Part shown: positions 1-6,773 of the stretch, one piece after another
Numbering within the stretch: the first letter of the stretch is position 1
Layout of the letters: every line of letters starts with the position of its first letter
Made by a program: the position numbers and the translations under genes
The notes under the pieces: model-generated
Seen by the model: only the letters and a program-made list of their open reading frames with translations
What the model was told of the DNA's origin: nothing
Database searches by the model: none
From: Fimenecus sp045578245
GTDB taxonomy: Bacteria; Bacillota; Clostridia; Oscillospirales; Acutalibacteraceae
NCBI GenBank assembly: GCA_045578245.1
Contig: JAZNJX010000089.1
Coordinates: 1 to 7,055 of the forward strand
Direction of reading: 5' to 3'
DNA: 7,055 nt

Positions 1-1358
1 GCCATAAGAGCAAGTGTTGAACCACAGATTGAACCTTGGGAAGTTGAACCGTTTGAAGAAAGAACTTCTGATACAACACGGATAGCATATGGGAATTCAT
101 CAACTGATGGGATAACCGGAACAAGAGCTTTTTCTGCAAGCGCACCATGACCGATTTCTCTTCGACCTGGTCCACGAGATGGCTTTGTTTCACCAACTGA
201 GTATGATGGGAAGTTGTAGTGGTGGATATATCTCTTTTCTGTCTGCTCATCAAGACCGTCAAGCTGCTGTGAATCACCCATAGGTCCGAGAGTTGCGATT
301 GAAAGAACCTGAGTCTGACCACGAGTGAACATACCTGAACCGTGAGCACGAGTGATAAGGTCAATTTCAGCATTAAGAGGACGGATTTCATCAATTCCAC
401 GACCGTCCACGCGCTTGTGCTCATCCTTAAGCCAAGCACGAACAACGTGCTTCTGAACAAGATACATAATCTCGTCAAGCTTAGCTTCGTTGCCTTCAAA
501 TCTTTCGTCAAACTTTTCGTGAACTGCTTCATAAATTGGAAGAAGAGCTTCGTCACGAACAAGCTTGTCATCTGTATCAAGAGCTTTCTTAACGTCTTCA
601 ATACAGAAAGCTTCGATTTCTGCCATAATTTCTGGGTCTGGGTCAGAAGATTCGTAAGCGAACTTTGGCTTACCAACTTCTTCAACAATACCCTGAATGA
701 ATTTAACAATTTTCTGGTTTTCAGCATGACCTGCCATAATAGCGTCAAACATTGTATCGTCGTCGATTTCGTTTGCACCAGCTTCAATCATAGCAACAAG
801 GTCAGCAGTAGAAGCAACTGTTAAAACAAGGTCTGATTTTTCTCTCTCTTCGAGATTTGGGTTGATAACGATTTTGCCTTCAACAAGACCAACGTTAACA
901 CCTGAAACAGGACCGTCCCATGGAATATCAGAAATTGCGATTGCTGCAGAAACACCAATCATAGCTGTGATTTCAGGTGAGCAATCAGGGTCAACTGACA
1001 TTACAGTTGCAACAACTGAACAGTCGTTTCTAAGGTCTTTTGGGAAAAGTGGACGAATAGGTCTGTCGATACAACGTGATGTAAGGATAGCCTTTTCACT
1101 TGCTCTGCCTTCTCTTCTCTGGAAAGAACCAGGAATACGACCTACTGAGTACATTTTTTCTTCATAGTCAACTGAGAGAGGGAAGAAATCAACACCTTCT
1201 CTTGGTTTTGCAGAAGCAGTAACTGTACAAAGCACTTCTGTTTCACCGTAACGAGCAAGGATAGCTGCATTAGCAAGACCAGCCATTTTGCCAGTTTCAA
1301 GAGTCAATTTTCTACCTGCGAGTTCGGTTTCCCAAACTTTAAAATTCTTGAAAAACAT
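1..1358 (-). CDS. pnp: Polynucleotide phosphorylase (PNPase), N-terminal part; 3' end beyond the window
   Basis: PNPase is a trimeric cytoplasmic 3'-to-5' exoribonuclease that uses phosphate to degrade RNA and releases nucleoside diphosphates. Translation gives 452 complete codons and then leaves the window, out of about 700 in the family. The first RNase PH-like domain covers roughly residues 8-145 and carries FFPLSVDYEEKMYSVGRIPG (58-77) and the family block around CIDRPIRPLFP (96-106). An all-helical linker follows (about 150-310). The second RNase PH domain begins at RVDGRG (316-321) and carries GMFTRGQTQ (342-350), GPGRREIGHG (396-405) and the phosphate-site segment SSNGSTS (434-440). 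The catalytic aspartates and the KH and S1 RNA-binding domains would lie outside the window. The ATG at 1358 follows an AAGGAAGG Shine-Dalgarno site (1367-1374) with an 8-nt spacer. It lies downstream of rpsO, as in many bacteria, behind a long leader hairpin. The forward-strand open frames across this gene are shadows. Confidence 0.97.
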   Translation of the reverse strand, partial: MFFKNFKVWETELAGRKLTLETGKMAGLANAAILARYGETEVLCTVTASAKPREGVDFFPLSVDYEEKMYSVGRIPGSFQRREGRASEKAILTSRCIDRPIRPLFPKDLRNDCSVVATVMSVDPDCSPEITAMIGVSAAIAISDIPWDGPVSGVNVGLVEGKIVINPNLEEREKSDLVLTVASTADLVAMIEAGANEIDDDTMFDAIMAGHAENQKIVKFIQGIVEEVGKPKFAYESSDPDPEIMAEIEAFCIEDVKKALDTDDKLVRDEALLPIYEAVHEKFDERFEGNEAKLDEIMYLVQKHVVRAWLKDEHKRVDGRGIDEIRPLNAEIDLITRAHGSGMFTRGQTQVLSIATLGPMGDSQQLDGLDEQTEKRYIHHYNFPSYSVGETKPSRGPGRREIGHGALAEKALVPVIPSVDEFPYAIRVVSEVLSSNGSTSQGSICGSTLALM

Positions 1359-1386
1359 AATTTTTACCTTCCTTATTTTTTATTTC

Positions 1387-1474
1387 ACAAGGCAAAAATC
1401 TGTTTAGCAATAAATACAATCTTCAATTTCTTGAGGACTCTATTTACCGCTAAATTGGAGATTTTCTGCCTTGT
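1387..1474 (-). promoter_or_regulatory. Long imperfect stem-loop in the pnp leader (candidate RNase-processed autoregulatory hairpin)
   Basis: An inverted repeat has arms at 1387-1408 and 1449-1474. ACAAGGCA pairs with TGCCTTGT at the base, then the AAAATC-like segments, then TTTAGC with GCTAAA. Inside it TAAATA (1411-1416) pairs with TATTTA (1441-1446). The tip on the transcribed strand reads TCAA-GAAA-TTGA, a GNRA-type tetraloop. The whole leader can therefore fold as one irregular rod. No U-tract follows it, and the pnp Shine-Dalgarno site begins only 12 nt past its base, so it is unlikely to be a terminator. In E. coli and Streptomyces the rpsO-pnp spacer holds an RNase III-cleaved hairpin, and in E. 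coli it mediates PNPase autoregulation. The same role here is inferred from position and shape, not from sequence identity. Confidence 0.6.
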
Positions 1475-1497
1475 AATCAACTACCTTTAAAAGCATT

Positions 1498-1531
1498 TTA
1501 AGGCAGATAAGATGAAACTTATCTGCCTTAA
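1498..1531 (-). terminator. Perfect 14-bp hairpin after rpsO (attenuating terminator or 3'-end stem)
   Basis: Arms 1498-1511 and 1518-1531 are perfectly complementary over 14 bp around a 6-nt loop, 10 bases past the rpsO stop codon. The tail on the transcribed strand is only loosely T-rich (AATGCTTTTAAAGG) with no immediate run of Ts. This looks like a weak or leaky terminator, or an mRNA-stabilising stem, rather than a full stop. That fits pnp being read at least partly from the rpsO promoter, since I see no convincing separate pnp promoter. Confidence 0.6.
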
Positions 1532-1541
1532 TTTGTTTTGA

Positions 1542-1811
1542 TTACTTACGAAGACCAAGTCTTGCAACGATTGCACGGTATCTTTCGATATCCTTCTTTT
1601 GAAGGTATGCGAGAAGATTTCTTCTGCGACCAACCATTTTAAGAAGGCCACGACGTGAGTGGTGGTCTTTCTTGTTAGCCTTAAGGTGCTCAGTTAAATC
1701 GTTAATTCTCTTTGTGAGAACAGCAATCTGAACTTCAGGAGAACCTGTATCGCCTTCGTGAGCAGCATATTCAGCCATGATAGCCTGTTTTTCTGCCTGT
1801 GTCATTGTCAT
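1542..1811 (-). CDS. rpsO: 30S ribosomal protein S15
   Basis: S15 is a small-subunit primary binding protein that binds the three-way junction of the 16S rRNA central domain and nucleates platform assembly. The 89-residue product is the usual family length. It carries the signature stretch HEGDTGSPEVQIA (18-30), the helix segment ending in KKDHHSRRGLLKMVGRRR (47-64), and the C-terminal RYRAIVARLGLRK. Two in-frame ATGs compete. The one at 1811 gives the length matching Bacillus S15 but sits only 4 nt after the GAGG of the GAGGTGA site (1813-1819). The one at 1805 (MTQAEKQ, 87 aa) has a 10-nt spacer. I keep 1811 for family length. The gene has its own promoter and structured leader, and pnp follows 183 bp downstream. 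Autoregulation by S15 is known in several bacteria and is inferred here from the leader. Confidence 0.98.
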   Translation of the reverse strand: MTMTQAEKQAIMAEYAAHEGDTGSPEVQIAVLTKRINDLTEHLKANKKDHHSRRGLLKMVGRRRNLLAYLQKKDIERYRAIVARLGLRK

Positions 1812-1895
1812 TTCACCTCATTTAAAATATTTATGCTCAAATGCCCCAGATGAAAGTAGGTGAGTGCCGTTTCGGCTTACTCAATCACCCGAGTA
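1811..1895 (-). promoter_or_regulatory. Structured rpsO leader: candidate S15-responsive pseudoknot plus SD-sequestering hairpin
   Basis: Read on the transcribed strand, TACTC (1895-1891) pairs with GAGTA (1882-1878) around the loop GGGTGATT. Five loop bases, GGTGA (1889-1885), are complementary to TCACC (1863-1859), and a small GCCG-AAA-CGGC hairpin (1876-1866) lies between, giving an H-type pseudoknot with an inserted hairpin. A competing fold pairs the same GAGT (1882-1879) with ACTC (1865-1862). Further down, TTTCATCT (1855-1848) can pair with AGGTGAAA (1818-1811), which covers the Shine-Dalgarno site and the A of the start codon. CATTT (1843-1839) with AAATG (1823-1819) extends that stem beyond a GGGG bulge. 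S15 autoregulates through structured leaders in several phyla, including an E. coli pseudoknot. The role here is inferred from base pairing only. Confidence 0.5.
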
Positions 1896-1913
1896 CACAG
1901 AGATAGCCTTGAT

Positions 1914-1942
1914 AGTATATCACAAGAGTTTCAAAAAATCAA
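1914..1942 (-). promoter_or_regulatory. Sigma-A-type promoter of rpsO
   Basis: On the minus strand, TTGATT (1942-1937) is separated by exactly 17 bp from TATACT (1919-1914), and TGA just before the -10 makes it an extended -10 promoter. The predicted start near 1907 gives a leader of about 95 nt before rpsO. It lies in the 141-bp gap after the PBP2 gene, where no convincing terminator is visible, so rpsO-pnp may also receive read-through from the mre operon. Confidence 0.75.
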
Positions 1943-1952
1943 GTGTTTTTTT

Positions 1953-4058
1953 CTAATTCAGGATAACACCACTTTGTTGTGAGTTTGTCACTGTTGAATC
2001 CTTGTTGAAATACGCATCATAAACTTCTGCAACATAATTGCCGAGACCACCTGAAGTAACATTTTCAATAGCGATAACAACTGCAATTTCTGGGTCATTT
2101 GCCGGCGCAAAGGAAATCATAAAACCATTGGTATATTCAACATATACATCTCCTACTTTTTTCTTCGCTTGAGCAGTACCTGTCTTTGACGCAACACTGA
2201 ACCCTAGGTTTTGGAAAGCACTGACTGTATTAGCCATGGAAACCATACCTCTTCGCACTGCCATAATTGATTCCTGTGACGCAGTAACCTTGCTAATTTC
2301 AATAGGTTCTGCCTCATAATAAGTTTCTGAATAATCAAAGGATTTTATACTCTTAACAAAATGTGCCTTATATTTTGTTCCACCATTCGCCAAGGTTGAA
2401 ACATAGGCACAAAGCTGAATTGGTGTGAAAAGGTTGTCCGACTGACCGATAGCCGCCTGAACAGTATTACCGGGATACCAGATTCCACCCTGTGCTTCTC
2501 TGTTTTCCTTACTTGCTGCCTGACCTTTTGCCTCAGTTAATTCAACACCTGTTTTCTGCCCTAAACCAAACATAGTAAAATACTGATTGATTTTTGCAAT
2601 GCCAAGCATTCTACCTACTTCATAGAAGTATGTGTTACAAGAATAAGTAATCGCCTTATTAAGCGTCATATAACTTCCGCCGTGGTCGCCCAAGCCCATA
2701 CAATTAAGAGGCAAATCCTTAAAATATGTGTAAGTAAGATTACAGAAAATTCCTGACTCTTCTGTTACAATGCCTTCTTCAAGGCCTGCTATACCCACTA
2801 TAGGTTTTACTGTAGAACCCGGAGCATAAGTGCTTCTGAGTGCTCTGTTCCACAAAGGCGCACCTTTGTCTTTATTAAGCTCAACTATATTTTCTTTATA
2901 TGTTGACAAGTCATATGATGGATATGATGCACAAGCAAGAACAGAAAAATCATTGACATCCATAACCACGATGCTTCCTGCTGTTGATACATTGGCGCTA
3001 TCCTTTGTGCTGTTAATTTTCGATGACAAAATATTCTGTACTTTTTTCTGAAAATCACCATCAATAGTCAAAATAACATTGTTTCCGTTTATAGGTTGTG
3101 TTGTTATTGTGTCTGTTTTTGTGCCATCCGAATTTGTAGAAGTTGTGAGAATACCGTTTGTACCCCTGAGTTCTTCCTCGAGAGCACTTTCTATACCGAA
3201 TTTGCCGATTTTATCCGTCATTCCATAAGCACGGAGTTTCATAACTTTGAGTTCTTCTTCGGTTAATCCCTCTTCTTTGATAGCCTCTTGATATTTTTCC
3301 GTAACTGCATCATATTCTTCGGCACTGATAGAATCATAAAAGCCGATAATATGTGGTGCTATTGTTCCATCATAATAGGCACGTCCTGTATCAACTCTGA
3401 CTTCAATGCCCTTGAAAAATCTGCTTTGCTCCTTAATATATGAAACCAACTCTATCGGAACATTCTCTGCTATTGTAAAAGGATTGTTGACAGAAAATGC
3501 AGCCTTAACCATGGCAATGTAAACAGATGAAACACGGAGAGCATCTTCTGTTGACATGTTTTCCAAACTGTAATATTCACATAAAGCGTCAAAGCAATTT
3601 TTAGCTGACGCATACTTGTTTAAATTCAAATAGTCCTTCTTGAATATAAAATTCTTAAGACTTTCACTATCCTCTTTATATACAATTTCTCCATTTACCA
3701 TTTCCAATGGTGTAAGAGAATTAAACTCAACAAGATGTTGGTCAAAAATCTTTAATAATTCAAGAATTATTTCGTTTCGTTCTTTTTTCTGAGAACTCTT
3801 AGGGAAATACGAAGCATCTACAAAAATCGAATTAGAACTTGTATTGTATGCAAGTGCTTTTCCATTAGCGTCAAGGATTTCTCCACGCAATGCCTCAATT
3901 TTTGTATTGGCAGAAGAAAGGTACAGGTTTTTTGATGAATAATCATCCCTCATCAAAACCTGTATTCTGAAAAGGTCGGCAGCAAAAAATGAAAAAACGA
4001 ACAGAATAGCAGAAATAAAAGCTGTTGTTCTTATTTTAAAGCTATATGGTTTTTTCAT
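1953..4058 (-). CDS. mrdA: Penicillin-binding protein 2, class B transpeptidase of the rod elongation complex
   Basis: This is a membrane-anchored D,D-transpeptidase that cross-links peptidoglycan during lateral wall growth and normally works with the glycosyltransferase RodA under MreBCD. Numbering from the chosen ATG (701 aa), a short basic N-terminus precedes one membrane segment (about 10-30). The pedestal/dimerisation region (about 50-300) includes LRGEILDANGK. The transpeptidase domain carries all three active-site motifs: S415-T-V-K in APGSTVKP, S473-C-N in YSCN, and K625-T-G-T. The length matches Bacillus PBP2A/PbpH (about 700-716) rather than the shorter E. coli PBP2. The frame stays open to a TTG at 4085 (710 aa). 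I prefer the ATG at 4058, because it is preceded by AAAGGA (4074-4069) with a 10-nt spacer and begins MKKPYS as family members do. It is the last gene of the mre operon, 33 nt after mreD. RodA is not in the window. Confidence 0.95.
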   Translation of the reverse strand: MKKPYSFKIRTTAFISAILFVFSFFAADLFRIQVLMRDDYSSKNLYLSSANTKIEALRGEILDANGKALAYNTSSNSIFVDASYFPKSSQKKERNEIILELLKIFDQHLVEFNSLTPLEMVNGEIVYKEDSESLKNFIFKKDYLNLNKYASAKNCFDALCEYYSLENMSTEDALRVSSVYIAMVKAAFSVNNPFTIAENVPIELVSYIKEQSRFFKGIEVRVDTGRAYYDGTIAPHIIGFYDSISAEEYDAVTEKYQEAIKEEGLTEEELKVMKLRAYGMTDKIGKFGIESALEEELRGTNGILTTSTNSDGTKTDTITTQPINGNNVILTIDGDFQKKVQNILSSKINSTKDSANVSTAGSIVVMDVNDFSVLACASYPSYDLSTYKENIVELNKDKGAPLWNRALRSTYAPGSTVKPIVGIAGLEEGIVTEESGIFCNLTYTYFKDLPLNCMGLGDHGGSYMTLNKAITYSCNTYFYEVGRMLGIAKINQYFTMFGLGQKTGVELTEAKGQAASKENREAQGGIWYPGNTVQAAIGQSDNLFTPIQLCAYVSTLANGGTKYKAHFVKSIKSFDYSETYYEAEPIEISKVTASQESIMAVRRGMVSMANTVSAFQNLGFSVASKTGTAQAKKKVGDVYVEYTNGFMISFAPANDPEIAVVIAIENVTSGGLGNYVAEVYDAYFNKDSTVTNSQQSGVILN

Positions 4059-4091
4059 TCTCTCACCGTCCTTTCGTTTTAACAAATCAAA

Positions 4092-4619
4092 TTAATACTC
4101 CGTATAATCATAGGAGAATTTTCTGTAAACTGTCCTTATAAGAATATACCACAACGGAGTCAGTAGCAGACTATATATAGTCATCGGCAGATAATATCTG
4201 AAAAACATCAGCACTCCACCGTCTATGCCTCTTGCTGCAATAAAAAATATAACATAAGTAATTACATAAATAAGAGTTATTCCGGAATTCATAATGATAT
4301 AGGTTACAATGTTGTTTCTCATCAGAATTCTCAGCAAAACTCCACACACAGCACACGCAGCCATCAGATAAAAGGCATTATAACCATCTGCAGCAACAGT
4401 AACAGTATCCCACAATACTCCTGCTAAAAAGCCTGCACAAGCACCGATTATTTCACCCTCAAACATAGAGATACAAACTGCAACGGATATAAGCAAAATA
4501 GGTCTTACGGATGCAATCTGCGGGAATATGCAGACAGTATTCTGGAATAAATGTGCCATTAGAATTATAAAAGCATAAATTAAATATCGCTTTGTTTTTA
4601 TTTTTGTCTGAACAGTCAT
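4092..4619 (-). CDS. mreD: Rod shape-determining protein MreD
   Basis: MreD is a small polytopic membrane protein that associates with MreC and helps couple MreB to the wall-synthesis enzymes. The 175-residue product fits the usual size of about 160-175. It is strongly hydrophobic, with five or six likely membrane segments at roughly 12-30, 39-54, 57-75, 80-98, 104-129 and 137-163. The typical motif is visible: an acidic residue before a Gly-rich segment (FEGEIIGACAGFLAGVLWD, 53-71), and RPILLISVAVCISM at 39-52. The ATG lies 6 nt after the mreC stop and its only Shine-Dalgarno candidate (GAAAGAG) overlaps the end of mreC, so translation is probably coupled. Sequence conservation in this family is low, so the call rests on hydropathy, size and its place between mreC and PBP2. 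Confidence 0.9.
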   Translation of the reverse strand: MTVQTKIKTKRYLIYAFIILMAHLFQNTVCIFPQIASVRPILLISVAVCISMFEGEIIGACAGFLAGVLWDTVTVAADGYNAFYLMAACAVCGVLLRILMRNNIVTYIIMNSGITLIYVITYVIFFIAARGIDGGVLMFFRYYLPMTIYSLLLTPLWYILIRTVYRKFSYDYTEY

Positions 4620-4625
4620 AATCGT

Positions 4626-5462
4626 TTACTCTTTCTCAAATGCCGTAATAACAAAGCAGTCGTGAATCTCTTTGGAGTTAACTGTCGGTTCGATTATTGC
4701 ATACGCTGAGAGGTCGGTTTCACTTTTCTTAACCTCAGTTACAGTACCAACTATAAGGTCTTTTGGAAAAATTCCACCTGTTCCCGATGTGCAAACAATA
4801 CCACCTTGTGAAATAGCTGTATCAGTACCAAGTCCAGCAAGTTTGCACTTTCCACCAACTGAAAGGTTAAAATCTGCTGATACATAGCCCAATTCACCTG
4901 TTCTGATTTCATAAGCCGCCACATTTACCGATGGGTCAAAAACAGAACGAACAACTGCAGTTGTCGGGGTAACTTCTGTCACGACACCTATGAGGTACTC
5001 TCCCAGAATTACTGCATCATTAACCTTTACACCATCTTTAGTGCCTTGGTCAACAGTAAAAGAGCCAAAAAGTTCAGCCGAATCTCTACCAATTATTGTT
5101 GCATGAACCCATGTGTAATCGGGATTCTTTTCACGGATATCAAGGAACTCTTCGTATGTTGCTAATTGTTTTTTAGTCTTTTCATAATCTACCAACATTT
5201 TTTGATACTCTGCAACTTGTCCCTCAAGCTCTGCTACTCGGTCCTGATATGATTTTGACGAAATAAAGCCACCTGATAAAGCATCAAATTTTGCAGAAAA
5301 ATATGATGCCACATCCTGTAATGGTGATGTGATTACACTGACAACATTTGTCAACGGCGATGTTGAAGTTGCAGTAAGTGTTGCGAGAATTGATGCTGAT
5401 AGAAGCACCACTACAATGGTAATCAACACTTTAAATGTTGTGCTTTTAAAAAAATTGTTCAT
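4626..5462 (-). CDS. mreC: Rod shape-determining protein MreC
   Basis: MreC is a bitopic membrane protein whose extracytoplasmic part contacts PBP2 and helps activate the elongation machinery. The 278-residue product has a short cytoplasmic N-terminus, one membrane helix (about 10-32), a predicted coiled coil (about 70-110, e.g. RVAELEGQVAEYQKML), and the paired beta-barrel domain from about 118 onward. Family hallmarks are IGRDSAELFGSFTVDQG (124-140), the VVRSVFDPSVNVAAYE block (170-185), and GIVCTSGTGGIFPKDLIVG (221-239). The ATG at 5462 is 19 nt after mreB and has only a weak GAGAGA Shine-Dalgarno site, which suggests co-transcription with mreB. Length and domain order are normal for the family. 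Confidence 0.95.
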   Translation of the reverse strand: MNNFFKSTTFKVLITIVVVLLSASILATLTATSTSPLTNVVSVITSPLQDVASYFSAKFDALSGGFISSKSYQDRVAELEGQVAEYQKMLVDYEKTKKQLATYEEFLDIREKNPDYTWVHATIIGRDSAELFGSFTVDQGTKDGVKVNDAVILGEYLIGVVTEVTPTTAVVRSVFDPSVNVAAYEIRTGELGYVSADFNLSVGGKCKLAGLGTDTAISQGGIVCTSGTGGIFPKDLIVGTVTEVKKSETDLSAYAIIEPTVNSKEIHDCFVITAFEKE

Positions 5463-5481
5463 TTAAATCTCTCAAATCTTT

Positions 5482-6471
5482 TTAAATATTGCCCTTTTCA
5501 AGACATACACCCATACCTGCTGCAACACAATCCATAGGGTCAACAGCAACATGAACAGGAATTTTTGTTTCTTTTGAAATAAGTTTATCCATTTCTCGGA
5601 GCAACGCTCCACCACCGGTGAGCATAATACCATTGTCAACTATATCAGCAAGTAACTCTGGTGGTGTTTTCTCAAGAGTTGAACGAACTGCTGCCAGAAT
5701 CTGTGCGATAGGTTCACTCAATGCTTCTCTGACATCTTCTGATGTGATTTCAACATTTCTTGGCAAACCATTTAAAAGGTCTCTGCCTCGAACATCCATT
5801 GCACCTTCCCCATCATAGCTCATTGCTGAGCCGATTTTAATTTTGATTTCTTCTGCAGTTCTTTCACCGATAAGTACATTGTGCTTTTTACGTATGTACT
5901 CAATAATCGCCTCGTCAAAGTCATCACCTGCAACTCGGCATGATTTTGCTGTAACAATATCACGATAAGAAACAACTGCAACTTCTGTTGTTCCTCCGCC
6001 TATATCAACAATCATACTTCCCACCGCTTCAGTAACAGGTAATCCTACACCAATAGCAGCAGCCAAAGGCTTATGAATAAGAGAAGCGTACTTAGCCCCT
6101 GCATCTCTTGCAGCATCATGAACTGCTTTTCTTTCAACCTCTGTAATACCTGATGGAACACAGATAAGAACTCTTGCTCTTGCAAATGGTGTTTTATTTA
6201 TTACCTTTTTGATAAATACTTTAAGCATATCGGAAGTGATTTCCGAATTTATAATAACACCATCTTTCAATGGCTTAACTGCTGTAATTGAACCCGGTGT
6301 TCTTCCTATCATTTCTTTTGCTTCATTACCTACAGCAACAACTGTTGGTGGGTCAGCTTTTTCATTAACTGCCACAACTGAAGGCTCACGAAGAACGATT
6401 CCTTTTCCTTTAAGATATACTATTGTGTTGGCTGTTCCCAAGTCGATACCGATATCTTGTGCGAATAACAT
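5482..6471 (-). CDS. mreB: Actin-like cell-shape protein MreB, with an atypical active-site residue
   Basis: MreB forms membrane-bound ATP-dependent antiparallel double filaments that orient the rod complex around the cell circumference. The 329-residue product covers the actin fold with phosphate-1 DIGIDLGTANT (6-16), phosphate-2 VDIGGGTTEV (155-164) and the adenosine motif GIMLTGGGALL (281-291). Other MreB signatures are VCVPSGIT-like ICVPSGIT (103-110), RVAGDDFD (179-186), RGRDLLNGLPR (228-238) and STLEKTPPEL (264-273). The usual IEEP segment reads I132-H-K-P135 here, so the position normally occupied by the catalytic Glu before Pro is Lys134. The nucleotide reading of that codon is unambiguous. 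The start at 6471 follows AGGAG with an 8-nt spacer. Paralogues such as Mbl share this architecture, but the direct mreCD linkage supports mreB. Confidence 0.96.
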   Translation of the reverse strand: MLFAQDIGIDLGTANTIVYLKGKGIVLREPSVVAVNEKADPPTVVAVGNEAKEMIGRTPGSITAVKPLKDGVIINSEITSDMLKVFIKKVINKTPFARARVLICVPSGITEVERKAVHDAARDAGAKYASLIHKPLAAAIGVGLPVTEAVGSMIVDIGGGTTEVAVVSYRDIVTAKSCRVAGDDFDEAIIEYIRKKHNVLIGERTAEEIKIKIGSAMSYDGEGAMDVRGRDLLNGLPRNVEITSEDVREALSEPIAQILAAVRSTLEKTPPELLADIVDNGIMLTGGGALLREMDKLISKETKIPVHVAVDPMDCVAAGMGVCLEKGNI

Positions 6472-6522
6472 TTCAACATCTCCTAATTTATATACAATAA
6501 TAAAACATAGATAATCTATTTT

Positions 6523-6551
6523 ATTATAACAAAACTGCAGATATTATACAA
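6523..6551 (-). promoter_or_regulatory. Promoter of the mreBCD-mrdA operon
   Basis: On the minus strand, TTGTAT (6551-6546) lies 17 bp from a perfect TATAAT (6528-6523). The predicted start near 6516 gives a leader of about 45 nt before mreB. The -35 lies at the centre of the inverted repeat at 6533-6562, and an 11-nt palindrome, TAGATAATCTA (6508-6518), covers the predicted start. A second TATAAT (6548-6543) overlaps the -35 but has no good -35 of its own. Confidence 0.6.
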
Positions 6552-6562
6552 TACCTGCAGTT
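6533..6562. repeat. Near-perfect 13-bp inverted repeat over the mre promoter
   Basis: AACTGCAG (6533-6540) and CTGCAGTT (6555-6562) are perfect inverted copies. The inner ATATT/AATAC extends them to 13 bp with one mismatch, which would be a G-U pair in minus-strand RNA, around a 4-nt centre. It could be a repressor operator overlapping the -35. It could also be a back-up terminator hairpin of the upstream 5S unit, since TTTTGTTAT follows on the minus strand. Sequence alone does not decide between these. Confidence 0.7.
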
Positions 6563-6580
6563 GAAAAAACGTGATTTTTT

Positions 6581-6615
6581 AAAAAAGAAAACGCCCATCC
6601 TTTTGGACAGACGTT
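6581..6615 (-). terminator. Rho-independent terminator of the 5S rRNA gene
   Basis: On the minus strand an 11-bp stem with several G-U pairs (6615-6605 with 6600-6590) and an AAAA tetraloop is followed directly by TTTCTTTTTT (6589-6580 region). The stem begins about 9 nt past the 5S 3' end. This is a canonical intrinsic terminator that separates the 5S unit from the mre promoter. Confidence 0.9.
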
Positions 6616-6624
6616 TTTTCTTAT

Positions 6625-6739
<115 letters not shown>

Positions 6740-6773
6740 TCACGAAACACTTTATCTCGTGAACGCAAGGAAT

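Noticed and set aside
342..1167. Two forward-strand open frames of 160 and 101 codons
   Set aside because: They lie wholly inside pnp on the opposite strand, whose translation is unmistakable. Neither shows a plausible ribosome binding site or any recognisable domain.
1359..1497. Separate promoter for pnp (TTGCTA, 17 bp, TGAAAT inside the leader hairpin)
   Set aside because: Both boxes match only 4 of 6 consensus bases and lie inside the paired arms of the leader stem. In an AT-rich spacer this is expected by chance.
1921..1952. Terminator for the mre operon (CACAAGA/TCAAGTG around A-rich DNA)
   Set aside because: The arms have two mismatches in seven pairs and the T-run lies on the wrong side for minus-strand transcription. 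The same bases form the rpsO promoter.
4059..4085. TTG start for PBP2, nine codons upstream of the chosen ATG
   Set aside because: It has no clear Shine-Dalgarno site, adds a charged stretch before the usual MKK start, and would place the AAAGGA site inside the coding region.
4171..4356. 61-codon minus-strand frame inside mreD
   Set aside because: It is an out-of-frame reading within mreD, with no ribosome binding site and a composition unlike the neighbouring proteins.
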